From assembly GCF_017834145.1 (NCBI RefSeq), contig NZ_JAFIDA010000001.1:1984001-2048000 (forward strand): a DNA stretch of 64,000 nt, written 5' to 3'. Source of the stretch: Leucobacter exalbidus. Lineage in GTDB: Bacteria > Actinomycetota > Actinomycetes > Actinomycetales > Microbacteriaceae. The notes beneath the pieces were generated by a model that saw nothing but the letters and a program-made list of their open reading frames with translations, was not told where the DNA came from and ran no database searches. The position numbers and the translations under genes are program-made. Below are positions 1-11,141 of the stretch, one piece after another; position 1 is the first letter of the stretch, and every line of letters starts with the position of its first letter.

Positions 1-1
1 C

Positions 2-559
2 GCGGATTCGGCACCGCACCTCGTCGAATCGTATGCCGCTCTCGTGGGGGAGGACCACCACCCTCGCTGCGGCATGGTCGAGTCTGCGCTGGGCAATGTT
101 TCACGTGGAACACTGCCCGTGGCCGATTCCGTTGATGTTTCACGTGAAACTCTCGAGTCGAAGTTTCGCGAAACCCTCGCACTTGTGCGCGGCAAAGAGG
201 TCGATCGCGGTATGACGCTCGCCGGCCCGCACCGCGATGATCTCGAGATGTCTCTCAACGGGCTCCCCGTGAAGGGGTTTGCGAGCCATGGAGAATCATG
301 GTCATTTGCGCTGGGGTTGAAGCTCGCGCTCGCTCAAGTACTGAAGGAGCAGTCATCGGCGGGCGATCCGGTGATGATTCTTGATGACGTATTTGCTGAG
401 CTTGATAGCGAACGGCGGTCGAGACTCATGCGCTCAGTGAGCGCTTTTGAGCAGGTAATTGTCACCGCGGCCGTCGAAAGCGACGTGCCCAGCGACGTGG
501 AATGGCACAAGGTACACGTCAGCGCCGGCACACTCTCGACTGAGGATCTCAGCCTATGA
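2..559 (+). CDS. recF: RecF recombination/replication repair protein, C-terminal part
   Basis: This is the C-terminal part of RecF, the SMC-like ATPase that loads RecA at single-strand gaps. The reading frame is open from base 2, so the gene begins before the window; the internal ATG at 44 is not its start. Visible family features are GPHRDD near base 226, the ABC-type signature region near FASHGESWSFALGLKLA, and the Walker B/D-loop ILDDVFAELD near base 378. The TGA stop overlaps the ATG of the next gene (ATGA), so the two are translationally coupled. Two parS-like palindromes sit inside this coding region. Identification is secure from sequence and from the gyrB-gyrA context. Confidence 0.95.
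   Translation, partial: ADSAPHLVESYAALVGEDHHPRCGMVESALGNVSRGTLPVADSVDVSRETLESKFRETLALVRGKEVDRGMTLAGPHRDDLEMSLNGLPVKGFASHGESWSFALGLKLALAQVLKEQSSAGDPVMILDDVFAELDSERRSRLMRSVSAFEQVIVTAAVESDVPSDVEWHKVHVSAGTLSTEDLSL
97..112. promoter_or_regulatory. parS-like ParB binding site 1
   Basis: TGTTTCACGTGGAACA matches the conserved bacterial parS 16-mer TGTTTCACGTGAAACA at 15 of 16 positions and keeps the CACGTG core. It lies inside recF, close to the expected origin, which is where parS clusters normally are. ParB would spread from here and load SMC. Binding is inferred from the motif alone. Confidence 0.8.
136..151. promoter_or_regulatory. parS-like ParB binding site 2
   Basis: TGTTTCACGTGAAACT matches the parS consensus at 15 of 16 positions, only the last base differing. 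It starts 39 bases after the start of site 1, still inside recF. Two such sites so close together are very unlikely by chance and strongly suggest a centromere-like ParB nucleation point. Confidence 0.85.
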
Positions 560-1047
560 AATCCGCAAAACAGGGACCGTCATTTCCTACCGAAGCCTAT
601 CTGCGGGCGAAATCGGTGTGGCGCGGCGTCCCTGCACACATTCGCCGGAAGCGACTGGGGCAGGAGCCCGGGGGGAGTGCGTTCAGCAAGGGCCGCGATC
701 CTAAAGCTTTGAGCGACGTGCTGCTGGTGATCTCTAACGACATGGGTTGGAGTGCCGATCTTGAGCGCGCTCGCCTGATCGAGGAGTGGCCCGTATTTGC
801 TGGGGAAAGCACCGCCGAGCACACCACAATCATTGGCATCACGAACGATGTGTTGCACGTGCAATGTGACTCCACGACCTGGGCGACTGAGCTGCGCCGG
901 CTGCGCGGTGAGATTTACTCGCGCATGCTGAAGGAGTATCCCGAGATCGACGTGAAGGACATTCGGTTCCTATCGCCGGGCGCACCCACCTGGCGTCATG
1001 GTCCACGCACGGTACAGGGGCGTGGGCCCCGAGACACCTACGGATAA
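556..1047 (+). CDS. DciA-like DUF721 protein, probable replicative helicase operator
   Basis: A 163-aa protein of the DUF721 (DciA) family, which in bacteria without DnaC helps load or operate the replicative helicase DnaB. The conserved part is the C-terminal half: a stretch starting near residue 60 (DVLLVISNDMGWSADL), then WPVFAGESTAEHT, and a C-terminal segment with DSTTWATELRRLRGEI. The N-terminal 50 residues are basic and probably disordered. The start ATG overlaps the recF stop by ATGA, and recF-DUF721-gyrB is the standard actinobacterial order. Function in this organism is inferred from the family. Confidence 0.85.
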   Translation: MKSAKQGPSFPTEAYLRAKSVWRGVPAHIRRKRLGQEPGGSAFSKGRDPKALSDVLLVISNDMGWSADLERARLIEEWPVFAGESTAEHTTIIGITNDVLHVQCDSTTWATELRRLRGEIYSRMLKEYPEIDVKDIRFLSPGAPTWRHGPRTVQGRGPRDTYG

Positions 1048-1116
1048 CGGCCAAATTTGCGCAGAACGAGGGTTCCTGTGCAGTGGCCCTCATGAATGCC
1101 CGAGACCAGGGAAAAG

Positions 1117-1159
1117 ATTACCCCGCTAACGCCCGCTAACCGGGGTTTCGCGGGGTAAT
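1117..1159. promoter_or_regulatory. Long inverted repeat upstream of gyrB
   Basis: ATTACCCCGC at 1117-1126 is perfectly inverted as GCGGGGTAAT at 1150-1159, with a 23-base loop and a TTT run after it. It lies about 70 bases after the DciA gene and 75 bases before gyrB. It could end the recF-DUF721 transcript or take part in supercoiling-dependent control of gyrB; the sequence does not decide between these. Confidence 0.5.
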
Positions 1160-1207
1160 TTTGATAGGCTGGAGTGGGGAAGTGTTCCGGGTGGGAAAAC
1201 GCCCTGA

Positions 1208-3229
<2,022 letters not shown>

Positions 3230-3280
3230 CCGCTCGCCGGCAGATACCGAATCGGCAGCAGACTTGAAAGCAGAATCTTG

Positions 3281-5866
3281 ATGAGCGACGACGTAACCAC
3301 GAATACTCCTGAAAGCTCCGACGACGCGGTTCCCTTCGAGGACCCGGCAAATGAGCACCCCAACCACGGCCGCATCGATCAGGTCGAACTAAAGGTCGAG
3401 ATGCAGCGCTCGTACCTCGACTACGCCATGAGCGTGATCGTGGGCCGCGCGCTTCCTGACGTGCGCGATGGCTTGAAGCCAGTGCACCGTCGCGTGATCT
3501 ACACGATGTACGACGGGGGATACCGCCCCGATAAGGCCTTCTCGAAGTGCACCCGTGTCATCGGTGACGTCATGGGTCAGTTCCACCCGCACGGTGACAC
3601 CGCCGTGTACGACTCGCTCGTGCGTTTGGTGCAGCCCTGGTCGCTGCGCTACCCGTTGGCGCTGGGTCAGGGTAACTTCGGCTCTCCCGGTAACGATGGC
3701 GCTGCTGCCCACCGTTACACCGAGACCAAAATGTCGCCCCTCGCCATGGAGATGGTGCGCGACATTGACGAAGACACCGTCGACTTCCAAGATAACTACG
3801 ATGGTCGCACCCAAGAACCGACCGTTCTGACGAGCCGGTTCCCCAACCTGCTAGTTAATGGTTCAGTGGGTATTGCCGTCGGTATGGCGACCAATATCCC
3901 GCCCCACAACCTGCGGGAGGTCTCCGAGGCCGCCATCTGGCACCTGGAGAACCCGGACGCGACGCGTGACGAGCTGCTTGATGCCCTCATGGAGCGCGTC
4001 AAGGGCCCTGATTTCCCCACCGGCGCACAGATTCTGGGCACCAAGGGCATTCGCGACGCCTACCGCACGGGCCGTGGCTCGATCACGATGCGTGCTGTGG
4101 TGAGCATCGAGGAGTTGCAGGGACGTACCTGCCTCGTCATCACTGAGCTGCCGTACCAGGTGAATCCCGATAACCTCGCGGTGAAGATTGCTGACCTGGT
4201 CAAGGAAGGCCGCGTTCAGGGCATTGCTGACATTCGCGATGAGACGAGTGGCCGCACGGGCCAGCGTCTCGTTATCGTACTGAAGCGCGATGCGATCGCA
4301 AAGGTAGTGCTTAATAACCTCTATAAGCACACACAGCTTCAGGACAACTTCGGCGCAAATATGCTGGCGATCGTGGATGGTGTGCCCCGCACGCTGCCCC
4401 TCGACGGCTTCATTACCGCCTGGGCGAAGCACCAGATCGAAGTTATCGTGCGTCGCACCGAATTTAGGTTGCGTAAGGCCGAGGCCGAGGCGCACATTCA
4501 GCGCGGTTACCTGAAGGCGCTTGACGCACTCGATGAGGTCATTGCGCTGATCCGTCGCTCACCGACCGTTGACGAAGCCCGTGAGGGCCTGATGTCGTTG
4601 CTCGTTGTTGACCAGCTGCAGGCTGACGCCATTTTGGGTCTGCAGCTTCGCCGTCTTGCCGCTCTTGAACGCCAGAAGATTCTTGACCTCGCGGCCAAGC
4701 TCGAGCAGCAGATCGCTGAGTACGAGGCGATTATCGCTTCGCCGTCACAGCAGCGCGCCATCGTTGTGGCCGAGCTTGGCGAGGTCGTGCATAAGTACGC
4801 CGACGAACGCCGCAGCACGATTCTGCACGGCTACGACGGTGACATGTCGATGGAAGACCTCATCCCCGAGGAAGAGATGGTCGTAACGGTCACCCGTGGC
4901 GGCTACGTCAAGCGCACGCGCATCGACAACTACCGCTCGCAGCACCGCGGTGGTAAGGGTGTCAAGGGAGCGCAGCTGCGCGCCGATGACATCGTCGAGC
5001 ACTTCTTTGTGACCACCACGCACCACTGGCTGATGTTCTTCACGAACACGGGCCGTGTGTACCGCGCGAAGACCTACGAGATTCCCGAGGGAGGTCGTGA
5101 CGCAAAGGGTCAGCACCTCGCAAACCTGCTCGCACTGGCTCCTGACGAGTCAGTCACGCAGATTCTCGATATTCCTGACTACGAGGCCGGCTTCCTGCTG
5201 CTTGCGACCCGTGATGGCCTGGTGAAGAAGACCGCGCTCTCTGAGTACGACACCAACCGCACCGGTGGCATCATTGCCATCAAGCTGCGCGAGGGCGACG
5301 AACTTGTGTCTGCGCTGATCGCAGAGTCAGACGACGACATTCTGGTGGTCTCCAAACAGGGCATGTCGGTTCGCTTTACCGCCTCTGATCAGGCATTGCG
5401 CCCCATGGGTCGCTCGACGAGTGGTGTGCGTGGTATGAACTTCCGTGAGGGTGACACACTGCTGTCGGCCTCTCGCGTGAACGATGATCAGGGCTTCGTG
5501 TTCGTGGTCACCGAGGGTGGCTACGCCAAGCGCACCTCAGTGGGGGAGTACCGCGTACAGAACCGTGGCGGCTACGGCATCAAGGTTGCGAAGCTCGACG
5601 AGAACCGCGGCGACCTGGTCGGCGCACTGATCGTCGATGAGGGTGACGAGGTGTTGGTGGTGCTCGCGAGCGGTAAGGTAGTTCGATCGCACGTCGCAGA
5701 GGTGCCAGCAAAGGGTCGTAACACTATGGGAGTCGTATTCGCGCGATTCCCAGAGCGTGACCGTATTATTGGCATCGCGCGAAATTCGGAGCGTGGGCTT
5801 GAAGAGGAAGAGCCCGAGGGCCCAGCCGTCGAGACCGCTGAGAACGAGGATAACCTGAATGAGTAA
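3281..5866 (+). CDS. gyrA: DNA gyrase subunit A
   Basis: Full-length 861-aa gyrase A subunit, the DNA cleavage and rejoining half. The catalytic tyrosine is Tyr146 in [13 protein letters not shown]. The quinolone-resistance region reads [12 protein letters not shown], so Thr107 and Asp111 take the places of E. coli Ser83 and Asp87. The C-terminal domain has the repeated GyrA beta-pinwheel blades with motifs such as GGYVKRT, QHRGGKG and QNRGGYG. A TTG lies directly before the ATG; I chose the ATG at 3281 as the start. The last codons overlap the start of the DUF3566 gene by 8 bases, which implies coupling. Confidence 0.98.
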   Translation: MSDDVTTNTPESSDDAVPFEDPANEHPNHGRIDQVELKVEMQRSYLDYAMSVIVGRALPDVRDGLKPVHRRVIYTMYDGGYRPDKAFSKCTRVIGDVMGQFHPHGDTAVYDSLVRLVQPWSLRYPLALGQGNFGSPGNDGAAAHRYTETKMSPLAMEMVRDIDEDTVDFQDNYDGRTQEPTVLTSRFPNLLVNGSVGIAVGMATNIPPHNLREVSEAAIWHLENPDATRDELLDALMERVKGPDFPTGAQILGTKGIRDAYRTGRGSITMRAVVSIEELQGRTCLVITELPYQVNPDNLAVKIADLVKEGRVQGIADIRDETSGRTGQRLVIVLKRDAIAKVVLNNLYKHTQLQDNFGANMLAIVDGVPRTLPLDGFITAWAKHQIEVIVRRTEFRLRKAEAEAHIQRGYLKALDALDEVIALIRRSPTVDEAREGLMSLLVVDQLQADAILGLQLRRLAALERQKILDLAAKLEQQIAEYEAIIASPSQQRAIVVAELGEVVHKYADERRSTILHGYDGDMSMEDLIPEEEMVVTVTRGGYVKRTRIDNYRSQHRGGKGVKGAQLRADDIVEHFFVTTTHHWLMFFTNTGRVYRAKTYEIPEGGRDAKGQHLANLLALAPDESVTQILDIPDYEAGFLLLATRDGLVKKTALSEYDTNRTGGIIAIKLREGDELVSALIAESDDDILVVSKQGMSVRFTASDQALRPMGRSTSGVRGMNFREGDTLLSASRVNDDQGFVFVVTEGGYAKRTSVGEYRVQNRGGYGIKVAKLDENRGDLVGALIVDEGDEVLVVLASGKVVRSHVAEVPAKGRNTMGVVFARFPERDRIIGIARNSERGLEEEEPEGPAVETAENEDNLNE

Positions 5867-6266
5867 CACTGTCGCCGACAAGCTGGCTAAAAAAACGCGC
5901 AAAAAAGCGCCTGCAAAACAGGTGCGATTGAAGCTCGTTTACCTCGACTTCTGGTCGGCCGTGAAGTTCTCCTTCTTGGTATCGATTTGCCTCGCCATCG
6001 TGAGCGTGGTCGCCATTATCTTGATTTACACGGTGCTCGTGCAGACCGGTGTACTCGATCAGGTCGACTCGTTGTTCATGGATATCGTGGGCGAAGATAA
6101 CAGCCTGATGAAGATCATCGGCTTCTCACAGATCGTCGGATTCGCGGTCGTTGTGGGCATTCTGAACACGATTGTGGGCACCGCGCTGGGCGCGATTGCT
6201 TCGCTGATTTACAACCTGCTGGTGCGCGTGCTGGGTGGTTTCCAGCTCGGTTTCACGAGCAACTAA
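5859..6266 (+). CDS. DUF3566 transmembrane protein
   Basis: A 135-aa membrane protein of the DUF3566 family, almost always found directly after gyrA in actinobacteria. After a short Lys-rich N-terminus it has two hydrophobic helices, about residues 38-65 ([20 protein letters not shown]) and 88-120 ([16 protein letters not shown]). The ATG overlaps the gyrA end by 8 bases, so it is part of the gyrase operon. Its function is unknown; conservation next to gyrA suggests a role tied to growth or envelope. The region after it (6267-6361) leads to tRNA-Ile. Confidence 0.9.
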   Translation: MSNTVADKLAKKTRKKAPAKQVRLKLVYLDFWSAVKFSFLVSICLAIVSVVAIILIYTVLVQTGVLDQVDSLFMDIVGEDNSLMKIIGFSQIVGFAVVVGILNTIVGTALGAIASLIYNLLVRVLGGFQLGFTSN

Positions 6267-6361
6267 GGCCGCCAAACGGCGGTAACACCGGAGGGAACAC
6301 TCCCGGAATACGCGGTTGATTTTCCATTAACAATCGCATCGGGTAATGTTTTCTCAGGTCA

Positions 6362-6435
6362 GGGGCTATAGCTCAGGTGGTTAGAGCGCTTCACTGATAA
6401 TGAAGAGGTCCCAGGTTCAAATCCTGGTAGCCCCA
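6362..6435 (+). tRNA. tRNA-Ile (anticodon GAT)
   Basis: A complete 74-nt cloverleaf. The acceptor stem GGGGCTA pairs with TAGCCCC, the anticodon loop is CTGATAA with GAT, and the T arm is CCAGG-TTCAAAT-CCTGG. CCA is not encoded. Its place after gyrA and before tRNA-Ala is the usual actinobacterial arrangement. Confidence 0.97.
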
Positions 6436-6489
6436 CCGAGACTCAGATAGTGTAGTATGGTTGAGTCTCAAGCAAAAGAAATAGAATAA

Positions 6490-6562
6490 GGGTCCTTAAC
6501 TCAGTTGGTAGAGTGCCTGCTTTGCAAGCAGGATGTCGGGAGTTCGATTCTCCCAGGATCCA
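6490..6562 (+). tRNA. tRNA-Ala (anticodon TGC)
   Basis: A complete 73-nt cloverleaf. The acceptor stem is GGGTCCT with AGGATCC (one G-T pair), and the anticodon stem-loop CCTGC-TTTGCAA-GCAGG shows the anticodon TGC. CCA is not encoded. It lies 54 bases after tRNA-Ile and is probably cotranscribed, ending at the hairpin just downstream. Confidence 0.97.
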
Positions 6563-6572
6563 CAGTAATTTA

Positions 6573-6608
6573 CCCCCTCGCTGATCATCAGATCGGCGAG
6601 GGGGTTTT
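6573..6608 (+). terminator. Rho-independent terminator after tRNA-Ala
   Basis: CCCCCTCGC (6573-6581) pairs with GCGAGGGGG (6596-6604) and is followed by TTTT. It ends the tRNA transcript. The following 6609-6765 has no gene that I can see. Confidence 0.85.
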
Positions 6609-6765
6609 GCTTTTTCTGCCGGGAAACGGAGCCGAGCGCGACACGCCGAAGCGCGAAAGTCAGTTCGGGAAGAACGCAAATCTCACCGGAAGTAGGGGAA
6701 ACCCGAATCTAATGATCTGGCTGCCTCGGTGTTGAAAGCTGCGGGCTCGGCATAGCGTAGAAGCT

Positions 6766-8391
6766 ATGACAGAGACACCCGACCAACAGCCGACCTTGCC
6801 GTTTGCGGCCGGCGCGCTCGCGGGCCTTCCCGGCGCGACACCTGCGCAGCCGACAGCGGTGCTGCCTGAGATCACGCAGCCGCACGCACACACCTCGGTG
6901 CTGAGCACTGAGCAGGTTACTGCGCCGCTGCCGGGATCGGCCCCCACGACGACATTGGCTCCCATGGCGGCACCGGATCCCACGACGGCACCGGCTACGG
7001 CCTCGATGCCGGCCCCCGCGGGCCAGCCCGTATTCGCGCCGGCCCAGATGTCGGCTCCTGCGGGGCGGCCAGCGCCCACAGCGGTGCCTTACGCGCAGCA
7101 GCAGCCCCCGCAGGTGCCTCAGGCAGCCCAGCACGGCCCTCAGGCGCCTCAGCGGCCCGCACAGCACCCGACGGTGCCCCAGGCGGCCAAACAGCCGCGA
7201 GAGGCCCGCCAGGGGCCGCCGTTTCGCATTGCGCTCACGATTTTGCAGCTGGCCGCGATCGGTCCCGTCGGATCGATGCTCGTCACGACGCTCTTTGGCT
7301 CATTCGGGCTCGGCATCGGGCTGAGCTTGTTGCTGGGCGTGGGTCTGCTGCTGCTCGTGGCTCTTGTCTACGCGGTGTTTGGCGTGGCCTGGTTCGAAAG
7401 CCAGCGCATCAGCGGGCTGTATGGCATCGCGGTGCCGACCATCGTCTGGCAGCCGCAAACTGAGCCCGGCTTCAAAGCCTGGTTCAAAGCGCTGTGCCAG
7501 CAGGCCATCAACGGCCGCATGTGGCGCTCGGTCGCAAACTTCGTGATCGCGAGCCTCATGGGCATGGGCGTGCTGTGGCTCGCCCAGGGATTCGTGCACG
7601 GCCTAATCTCGATGTTCAACACCACGAGCAGTGTGCTGCAGCCCGGCATCGTCGGCATGCTGCTGTGCGGTGGCGCGATCGTGGGCCTCGCCCTGCTGCA
7701 CCGCATCGTGTCGGTCGCGATCCTCGGATCAGCCGTCGCAGAGGAGCAGCTCGAAACTCAGGTGCGCGTCACCTCGCAGCAACGCGAGGGAGCGGTGCGC
7801 GCCGCAGACGTCGAGCGCACCCGCATCGAGCGTGACCTGCATGACGGCGTGCAGCCCCGGCTCGTGTCGGTCGCGATGACGCTGGGCCTCGCCCAGCAGA
7901 AGATTGAGACCGACCCCGCCGGCGCGAAAGAACTCGTCGCTGAGGCACACACCTCGACGAAGGCCGCCATCACCGAGCTGCGGCAGTTGGCCCGCGGCAT
8001 CTACGCTTCGGTGCTCGACGATCGCGGGCTCGACGCCGCGCTCTCAGCGCTCGCGGCGCGCTCACACATTCCGGTGCAGCTCGATGTGCGGCTCGCTGAC
8101 CGCTACGAGCGCACGGCCGAGGCCGCGATCTATTTTGCGATCGCAGAATCGCTCACCAACGCTGCCAAGCACTCCCGCGCAAGCGAGTGCAGGGTGATGG
8201 TGCGCGAGCGCAGCGACGGCATGCTGTGGGCCCGGGTCGAAGACAACGGCATCGGCAACGCCCGCGTGGTGGCGGGCGGTGGCCTCGACGGCATCATGAA
8301 CCGCGTGCTCGCCGCCGGCGGCACGACCCGACTCGACAGCCCGCAGGGCGGCCCGACCACACTGGAGGTGAGCGTGCCATGCGCATTCTGA
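6766..8391 (+). CDS. Sensor histidine kinase (HisKA_3 type) with membrane sensor domain
   Basis: A 541-aa NarL-family sensor kinase. Residues 1-150 are Pro/Ala-rich and look disordered. Residues 155-335 hold hydrophobic helices with the pattern of the actinobacterial putative-sensor membrane domain (ESQRISGLYGIAVP between helix pairs). The dimerization/phosphoacceptor motif is IERDLHDGVQ with His359, and the ATPase domain shows AIAESLTNAAKHS and EDNGIGNA. A TAGCGT box seven bases before the ATG suggests a leaderless mRNA. The end overlaps the response regulator by 13 bases, so the two are a pair. The signal sensed is unknown; the DUF4097 protein two genes downstream suggests envelope stress as in Lia systems (inference). 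Confidence 0.9.
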   Translation: MTETPDQQPTLPFAAGALAGLPGATPAQPTAVLPEITQPHAHTSVLSTEQVTAPLPGSAPTTTLAPMAAPDPTTAPATASMPAPAGQPVFAPAQMSAPAGRPAPTAVPYAQQQPPQVPQAAQHGPQAPQRPAQHPTVPQAAKQPREARQGPPFRIALTILQLAAIGPVGSMLVTTLFGSFGLGIGLSLLLGVGLLLLVALVYAVFGVAWFESQRISGLYGIAVPTIVWQPQTEPGFKAWFKALCQQAINGRMWRSVANFVIASLMGMGVLWLAQGFVHGLISMFNTTSSVLQPGIVGMLLCGGAIVGLALLHRIVSVAILGSAVAEEQLETQVRVTSQQREGAVRAADVERTRIERDLHDGVQPRLVSVAMTLGLAQQKIETDPAGAKELVAEAHTSTKAAITELRQLARGIYASVLDDRGLDAALSALAARSHIPVQLDVRLADRYERTAEAAIYFAIAESLTNAAKHSRASECRVMVRERSDGMLWARVEDNGIGNARVVAGGGLDGIMNRVLAAGGTTRLDSPQGGPTTLEVSVPCAF

Positions 8392-9092
8392 TTTGTGAAG
8401 ATTCCGTGCTGCTGCGCGAGGGGCTCGTGCGACTGCTTGAGCACGGCGGCCACGAGGTGGTTGCTGCGCTGCCAGACGCGCGAGAGCTGATGGGGGAGGT
8501 GTCGACCGCTGATCCGGATCTCTGCATTCTCGACGTTCGCCTGCCACCGAGTTACACCGATGAGGGGATTCGGGCGGCGCATGAGCTGCGGCGCACGCGC
8601 CCGCAGCTGCCGGTGCTCGTGCTGTCGCAGTATGTCGAGGAGCGGTACGCGAGCGAGATGATTGCGGCGCAGGGCGGGGCCTTTGGGTACCTGCTGAAGG
8701 ATCGCGTGGCCGATGTGGGCGAGTTCATCGAATCGGTCGAGCGCATCGCGCAGGGCGCGACGGTGCTCGACCCCGAGGTCGTTGCCCAGCTGCTCACCCG
8801 CCGCAGCCGCGATGACCGCATGCAGCAGCTCACCGATCGCGAGCGCACCGTGCTGTCTGCGCTCGCCGAGGGGCGCTCGAACCAGTCGATCGCCGCGCTG
8901 CTGTTTCTGTCGGAGGCGAGCGTGGAGAAGCACATCACCGCGATCTTCCAAAAGCTGGGCCTCGGGGCCGACGAGGGCGGCAATCGTCGCGTGCTCGCGG
9001 CCATTGCGCACCTCGAGAACGTGGGTGGCCCGGTGGCGGCCTCCATGCTCAACGACCATAATTCGACGACTCAGAGCGGAACAGCATCATGA
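8379..9092 (+). CDS. NarL/LuxR-family response regulator
   Basis: A 237-aa response regulator. The receiver domain has the acidic pair CEDS, phosphoacceptor Asp52 in CILDVRLP and Lys in YLLKDRV. The C-terminal helix-turn-helix is LuxR type (LTDRERTVLSALAEGRSNQ, SEASVEKHITAIFQKLGL). The start is the ATG inside the end of the kinase gene, where MRILICEDS matches the family start; the open frame further upstream is not coding in this frame. It overlaps the next gene by ATGA, forming a three-gene operon. One GATCCGGATC palindrome lies in it at 8511. Confidence 0.92.
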   Translation: MRILICEDSVLLREGLVRLLEHGGHEVVAALPDARELMGEVSTADPDLCILDVRLPPSYTDEGIRAAHELRRTRPQLPVLVLSQYVEERYASEMIAAQGGAFGYLLKDRVADVGEFIESVERIAQGATVLDPEVVAQLLTRRSRDDRMQQLTDRERTVLSALAEGRSNQSIAALLFLSEASVEKHITAIFQKLGLGADEGGNRRVLAAIAHLENVGGPVAASMLNDHNSTTQSGTAS

Positions 9093-9949
9093 CCTACCCC
9101 AACCCGCCCCAGGGCGCGCAACGCTCCACGACGACCCGCACCGTGATTCTGATCGCCACCTCGGTGGTGGGCGGCCTCGCGCTGCTGGGATCGATGGGCT
9201 CGGCAATCGCCGGCATTCGTGCGGAACAGGCCTTCGAGCTGGCGCCGCCGCTCGAGGAGCAGTACTCCTCAGAGCCCGCCGAAACCACGCTCTATGCCGA
9301 CGTCGCGGGCGCCACAGAGATCGAGATTGCGGCCTCGGCGGCCAACTTCAAGCTGGTGTACGGCGACGTGCCTGAAGCGCAGCTGAAGATTCGCGGCACC
9401 TGGGAGGGCGGCAACGACGGTTCAGACGGCTGGATCCTCGAGCGCAACGACAGCACCCTGGTCGTTGAGCGCGAGGGGCAGCTCTCCACCCAGGCGCAAA
9501 AAGTCACGCTGACGCTGCCCCGCGAGCTCGGTGAGCAGCGCGCCGCAAGCCTCGATGTGCAGCTCGCAACGGGCGCGTTCGAGGGATCCGGATCCTTCGA
9601 TGAGCTCAGCCTCAGCGTCGCAGTGGGCGAGCTAAAGTTCACGGGCGATGCGGCTGAGCTGAACGTGGGCGTGAAGGTGGGGGAGGCCACCGTGGAGGTG
9701 GCCGACGTCACTGAGGCGAGCGTCGAGGTGACCACGGGCAACGGCCGAGTGACGCTCACCGGCGAGGCACCCAGCAACGTTGAGCTCAGCGCCCAGATGG
9801 GCAGCCTGACGGTGCAGCTGCCGCGCACGAAGTATCTCGTGGATACGCGCGGAGTGGTGGGCGAGATTGATAACCGGCTCGCGACGAGTGAAAAATCGGA
9901 GCGCCGCGTCGATGTTGAGGCCCGGGCCGCCGACGTCACCATCAAATAG
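9089..9949 (+). CDS. DUF4097-type surface beta-helix protein, membrane anchored
   Basis: A 286-aa protein with one hydrophobic helix near residues 17-40 (TVILIATSVVGGLALLGSMG) and a long extracytoplasmic part made of regular short beta strands (repeats such as ELKFTGDAAELNVGVKVGEATVEVAD). This is the look of DUF4097, the fold also seen in LiaG-like proteins next to envelope-stress kinases. It overlaps the response regulator by four bases and is probably an output or accessory part of that system. It ends before a strong hairpin. A specific function cannot be assigned. Confidence 0.8.
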   Translation: MTYPNPPQGAQRSTTTRTVILIATSVVGGLALLGSMGSAIAGIRAEQAFELAPPLEEQYSSEPAETTLYADVAGATEIEIAASAANFKLVYGDVPEAQLKIRGTWEGGNDGSDGWILERNDSTLVVEREGQLSTQAQKVTLTLPRELGEQRAASLDVQLATGAFEGSGSFDELSLSVAVGELKFTGDAAELNVGVKVGEATVEVADVTEASVEVTTGNGRVTLTGEAPSNVELSAQMGSLTVQLPRTKYLVDTRGVVGEIDNRLATSEKSERRVDVEARAADVTIK

Positions 9950-9962
9950 ATCCTGATGACAC

Positions 9963-9990
9963 GGGGCTTCGGGGTGTTCCCCGAAGCCCC
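9963..9990 (+). terminator. Hairpin ending the sensor-regulator-DUF4097 operon
   Basis: GGGGCTTCGGGG (9963-9974) pairs perfectly with CCCCGAAGCCCC (9979-9990) around a TGTT loop. No T run follows, as is common in GC-rich actinobacteria. Right after it, TAAGCT at 9991-9996 looks like the -10 box of the next gene. Confidence 0.75.
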
Positions 9991-10002
9991 TAAGCTGTTG
10001 GC

Positions 10003-11052
10003 ATGGCAGTGTGGCGCGAAGATATTCTCGGCGACGGCTTTGAATGCACCGATCTCGAGCTTGGGGTCGATGATGAGGGGCCGGCCGTGGCGACGCTCGT
10101 GCGCGCGAAGCCCACACGCCGGCCGTGGCTCACGAGGATGTTTCACGGGAAACGTCGCCTCGCAGACACCCGCGTGCTGTACGTGCACGGCTGGTCTGAC
10201 TACTTCTTTCAGCGCGACCTCGCCGCCTACTGGACCGCCCAGGGTGCGACGTTTTACGCGCTCGACCTGCGCAAGTACGGCCGCAGCCTGCGTGAGGGCC
10301 AAACCGCGGGGTACTGTGATGACCTCGAGGAATATCACGAAGAAATCGAGCTCGCCCTCGCGATTATGCGTGAGGACGCCGGCGAACCGGCCACTGTTGC
10401 GGAGCCTGATGCGGAGCCTGCCCAGCGTCGCGGCCGCCTCATCTTGATGGGGCACTCGACCGGGGGACTGGTGCTCAGTCTGTGGGCAGACCGCAACCCG
10501 GGCCAGTGTGACGCCCTGATCTTGAACAGCCCCTGGCTCGAGTTTCAGCTCGCCGGGCCTGGCCGCAACCTGCTGAAACCGCTCGTCAACCTGGGGGCGC
10601 GCGTCAACGCACGCGAGATGGTGCCGCAACTCGATTACGGCTTCTATACGCGCGCCCAGCGGCTGGCTGCGACGAAGAATGAGCTCGACGACGTCAATCT
10701 CGTGTGGCGCCCCGAGCGCAGCCACCCGGTGCTGACGGGCTGGCTGCGGGCCGTGCTTGACGGGCATGCACGGGTGAGCCATGGGCTGAGCATCGAAACA
10801 CCGGTCGGCGTGCTGCTCTCGGCCCGGTCAGCATTCACCCTGCGTTGGAACGAAGAGTGCGCCCGCGCCGACACCGTGCTCGAGGTTGACGAGATTGCGC
10901 GGGCCGCCCTGAAGCTCGGGCCCACGGTCACCATGATGCGCATCGACGGTGGGCTGCACGACGTGTTCCTGTCGGCCGCTGAGCCCCGCGCCGCGGCATA
11001 CACCGCCCTCGACCGCTGGGTGACCGGCTGGAACGCCGCATACGGGCGATAA
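10003..11052 (+). CDS. Alpha/beta hydrolase, serine aminopeptidase/monoacylglycerol-lipase-like
   Basis: A 349-aa soluble alpha/beta hydrolase. The oxyanion-side motif VLYVHGWSDYFFQ is near residue 60, the nucleophile elbow is GHSTGG near residue 150, and the likely catalytic His is in GGLHDVFLSA near residue 325. This arrangement fits the Hydrolase_4 (S33 lysophospholipase-like) group. No signal peptide is present, so it is cytoplasmic. TAAGCT lies six bases before the ATG, which predicts a leaderless transcript. The substrate is unknown. It stands alone between two hairpins or short gaps. Confidence 0.85.
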   Translation: MAVWREDILGDGFECTDLELGVDDEGPAVATLVRAKPTRRPWLTRMFHGKRRLADTRVLYVHGWSDYFFQRDLAAYWTAQGATFYALDLRKYGRSLREGQTAGYCDDLEEYHEEIELALAIMREDAGEPATVAEPDAEPAQRRGRLILMGHSTGGLVLSLWADRNPGQCDALILNSPWLEFQLAGPGRNLLKPLVNLGARVNAREMVPQLDYGFYTRAQRLAATKNELDDVNLVWRPERSHPVLTGWLRAVLDGHARVSHGLSIETPVGVLLSARSAFTLRWNEECARADTVLEVDEIARAALKLGPTVTMMRIDGGLHDVFLSAAEPRAAAYTALDRWVTGWNAAYGR

Positions 11053-11141
11053 TCGACGATCTGCGCCCGATCACCCAGTGATCACCCGCACCCCCGCGCG
11101 GCCACGGCTCAGCTTGCGCGCGACAGGATAAGCTTCACAAC

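Noticed and set aside
44..559. A complete gene starting at the ATG at 44
   Set aside because: The frame is open to the window edge and the sequence before 44 continues the RecF domain, so it is the end of recF.
851..866. TGTTGCACGTGCAATG in the DciA-like gene as a fourth parS
   Set aside because: Only 12 of 16 consensus positions match; too weak compared with the recF pair.
8187..8378. Upstream extension of the first response regulator
   Set aside because: These codons overlap the kinase gene and have low-complexity Arg/Gly sequence; the receiver domain begins at the ATG at 8379.
10139..10154. TGTTTCACGGGAAACG in the hydrolase gene as parS
   Set aside because: The central CACGTG core is broken, which ParB binding usually does not tolerate.
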